DNA of 6,352 bases from Acidobacteriaceae bacterium. GTDB lineage: Bacteria; Acidobacteriota; Terriglobia; Terriglobales; Acidobacteriaceae. The translations under genes were made by a program, and so were the position numbers. The notes under the pieces are model-generated. The model did no database searches. It saw nothing but the letters and a program-made list of their open reading frames with translations, and had not been told where the DNA came from. The DNA is taken from the NCBI GenBank assembly GCA_030049955.1, contig JASIJX010000611.1, positions 1 to 6,352 on the forward strand, given 5' to 3'. Positions 6,072 through 6,352 of this stretch are shown here, one piece after another (position 1 is the first letter of the stretch; each line of letters begins with the position of its first letter).

Positions 6072-6127
6072 CCGCTCATAGGTGAGAGCGCCAACCGAGA
6101 ATTAGCAGCCTGAGGAGAAGAATAGAT

Positions 6128-6352
6128 ATGAAGCACGATGATGCCCCGCTCCACAACTCCGAACATGGAGGAGCGACGCGGCGCGACTTTTTGCAGGGTT
6201 CGCTGGCAGTCGCCGGAGCCGCTCTGACCACATCGATCGTACCTTCTTCTCTGGCCGCGGAGACAAACACGAAACGGCCCAACCTGGTTTTCTTCCTGGG
6301 TGAAGGGCAGCGCGCCGATGCCCTTTCTATTGCGGGAAATCCTATTCTCAAG
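6128..6352 (+). CDS. Tat-exported S1-type sulfatase, N-terminal part (3' end outside window)
   Basis: Seventy-five codons are visible, open to the window edge. The start ATG 6128 is preceded by AGGAG (6113-6117) at ten bases. The N-terminus carries a twin-arginine signal, TRRDFLQ (17-23), a hydrophobic stretch to about 42 and a probable cut after LAA (44). The mature protein begins the alkaline phosphatase/sulfatase fold: RPNLVFF (50-56), then LGEGQRADALSIAGNP (57-72). This block aligns with the first metal-binding segment of sulfatases, usually L-A-D-D-Q-R-x-D-A-L. Here the two aspartates are replaced by E59 and G60. The CxPSR formylglycine motif lies beyond the window, so sulfatase activity and sulfatase versus phosphatase type are not proven. 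Sulfatases remove sulfate esters from glycans, which agrees with the neighbouring glycosidases. Confidence 0.8.
   Translation, partial: MKHDDAPLHNSEHGGATRRDFLQGSLAVAGAALTTSIVPSSLAAETNTKRPNLVFFLGEGQRADALSIAGNPILK

Larger units (their letters stand above)
5945..6079. repeat. Cluster of four ATGAGCG motifs in both orientations
   Basis: TGAATGAGCGT occurs exactly twice (5945-5955 and 5975-5985), 30 bases apart, about three helical turns. The reverse complement CGCTCATTC is at 6030-6038 and a shorter CGCTCAT at 6073-6079. The block fills the spacer between the glycosidase and sulfatase genes. Multiple protein-binding sites for the sulfatase promoter are a reasonable reading; remnants of a repeat family are another. 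Confidence 0.55.

Noticed and set aside
1..6352. Search by eye for tRNA, rRNA, CRISPR arrays and insertion-sequence ends
   Set aside because: No cloverleaf-like sequence, regularly spaced repeat array, transposase text or paired terminal repeats were seen.

Overview
This is a glycan-catabolism window with five protein-coding genes, all on the + strand: two partial genes at the edges and three complete ones. Moderately high GC, two Tat-exported enzymes of families common in soil and gut glycan degraders, and the style of the sulfatase and oxidoreductases fit a soil-type bacterium such as Acidobacteriota. Planctomycetes or Verrucomicrobia remain possible. The taxonomic call is inference from family content, not from a marker gene.

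Layout. Bases 1-343 hold the C-terminal end of a Gfo/Idh/MocA oxidoreductase. Its stop overlaps (ATGA) the start of a sugar phosphate isomerase/epimerase-like TIM-barrel protein (340-1197). A 153-base gap carries an open frame without a convincing start. It is followed by a Tat-exported, NAD-binding GH109-type glycosidase (1351-2751). These three genes look like one transcription unit. Bases 2752-3300 are a gene-poor spacer whose most notable element is a 19-base perfect palindrome. A sigma70-like promoter with overlapping TGTCA repeats lies near 3309-3345, followed by a leader of about 220 bases that can fold into a three-way junction. It precedes a TTG-initiated 792-residue secreted six-hairpin glycosidase-like protein (3566-5944). 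A 183-base spacer packed with repeats of ATGAGCG in both orientations separates it from the N-terminus of a Tat-exported sulfatase (6128 to the window edge).

How they may work together (inference). The sulfatase would remove sulfate from an exported-side glycan, and the GH109 enzyme and the six-hairpin enzyme would cleave sugar residues outside the cytoplasmic membrane. The cytoplasmic oxidoreductase and TIM-barrel protein would then process the released sugar or a keto-sugar derivative. A sulfated, amino-sugar-containing glycan is a reasonable guess, but no residue in the window proves the substrate. No RNA genes, CRISPR arrays, insertion sequences or attachment sites were seen.
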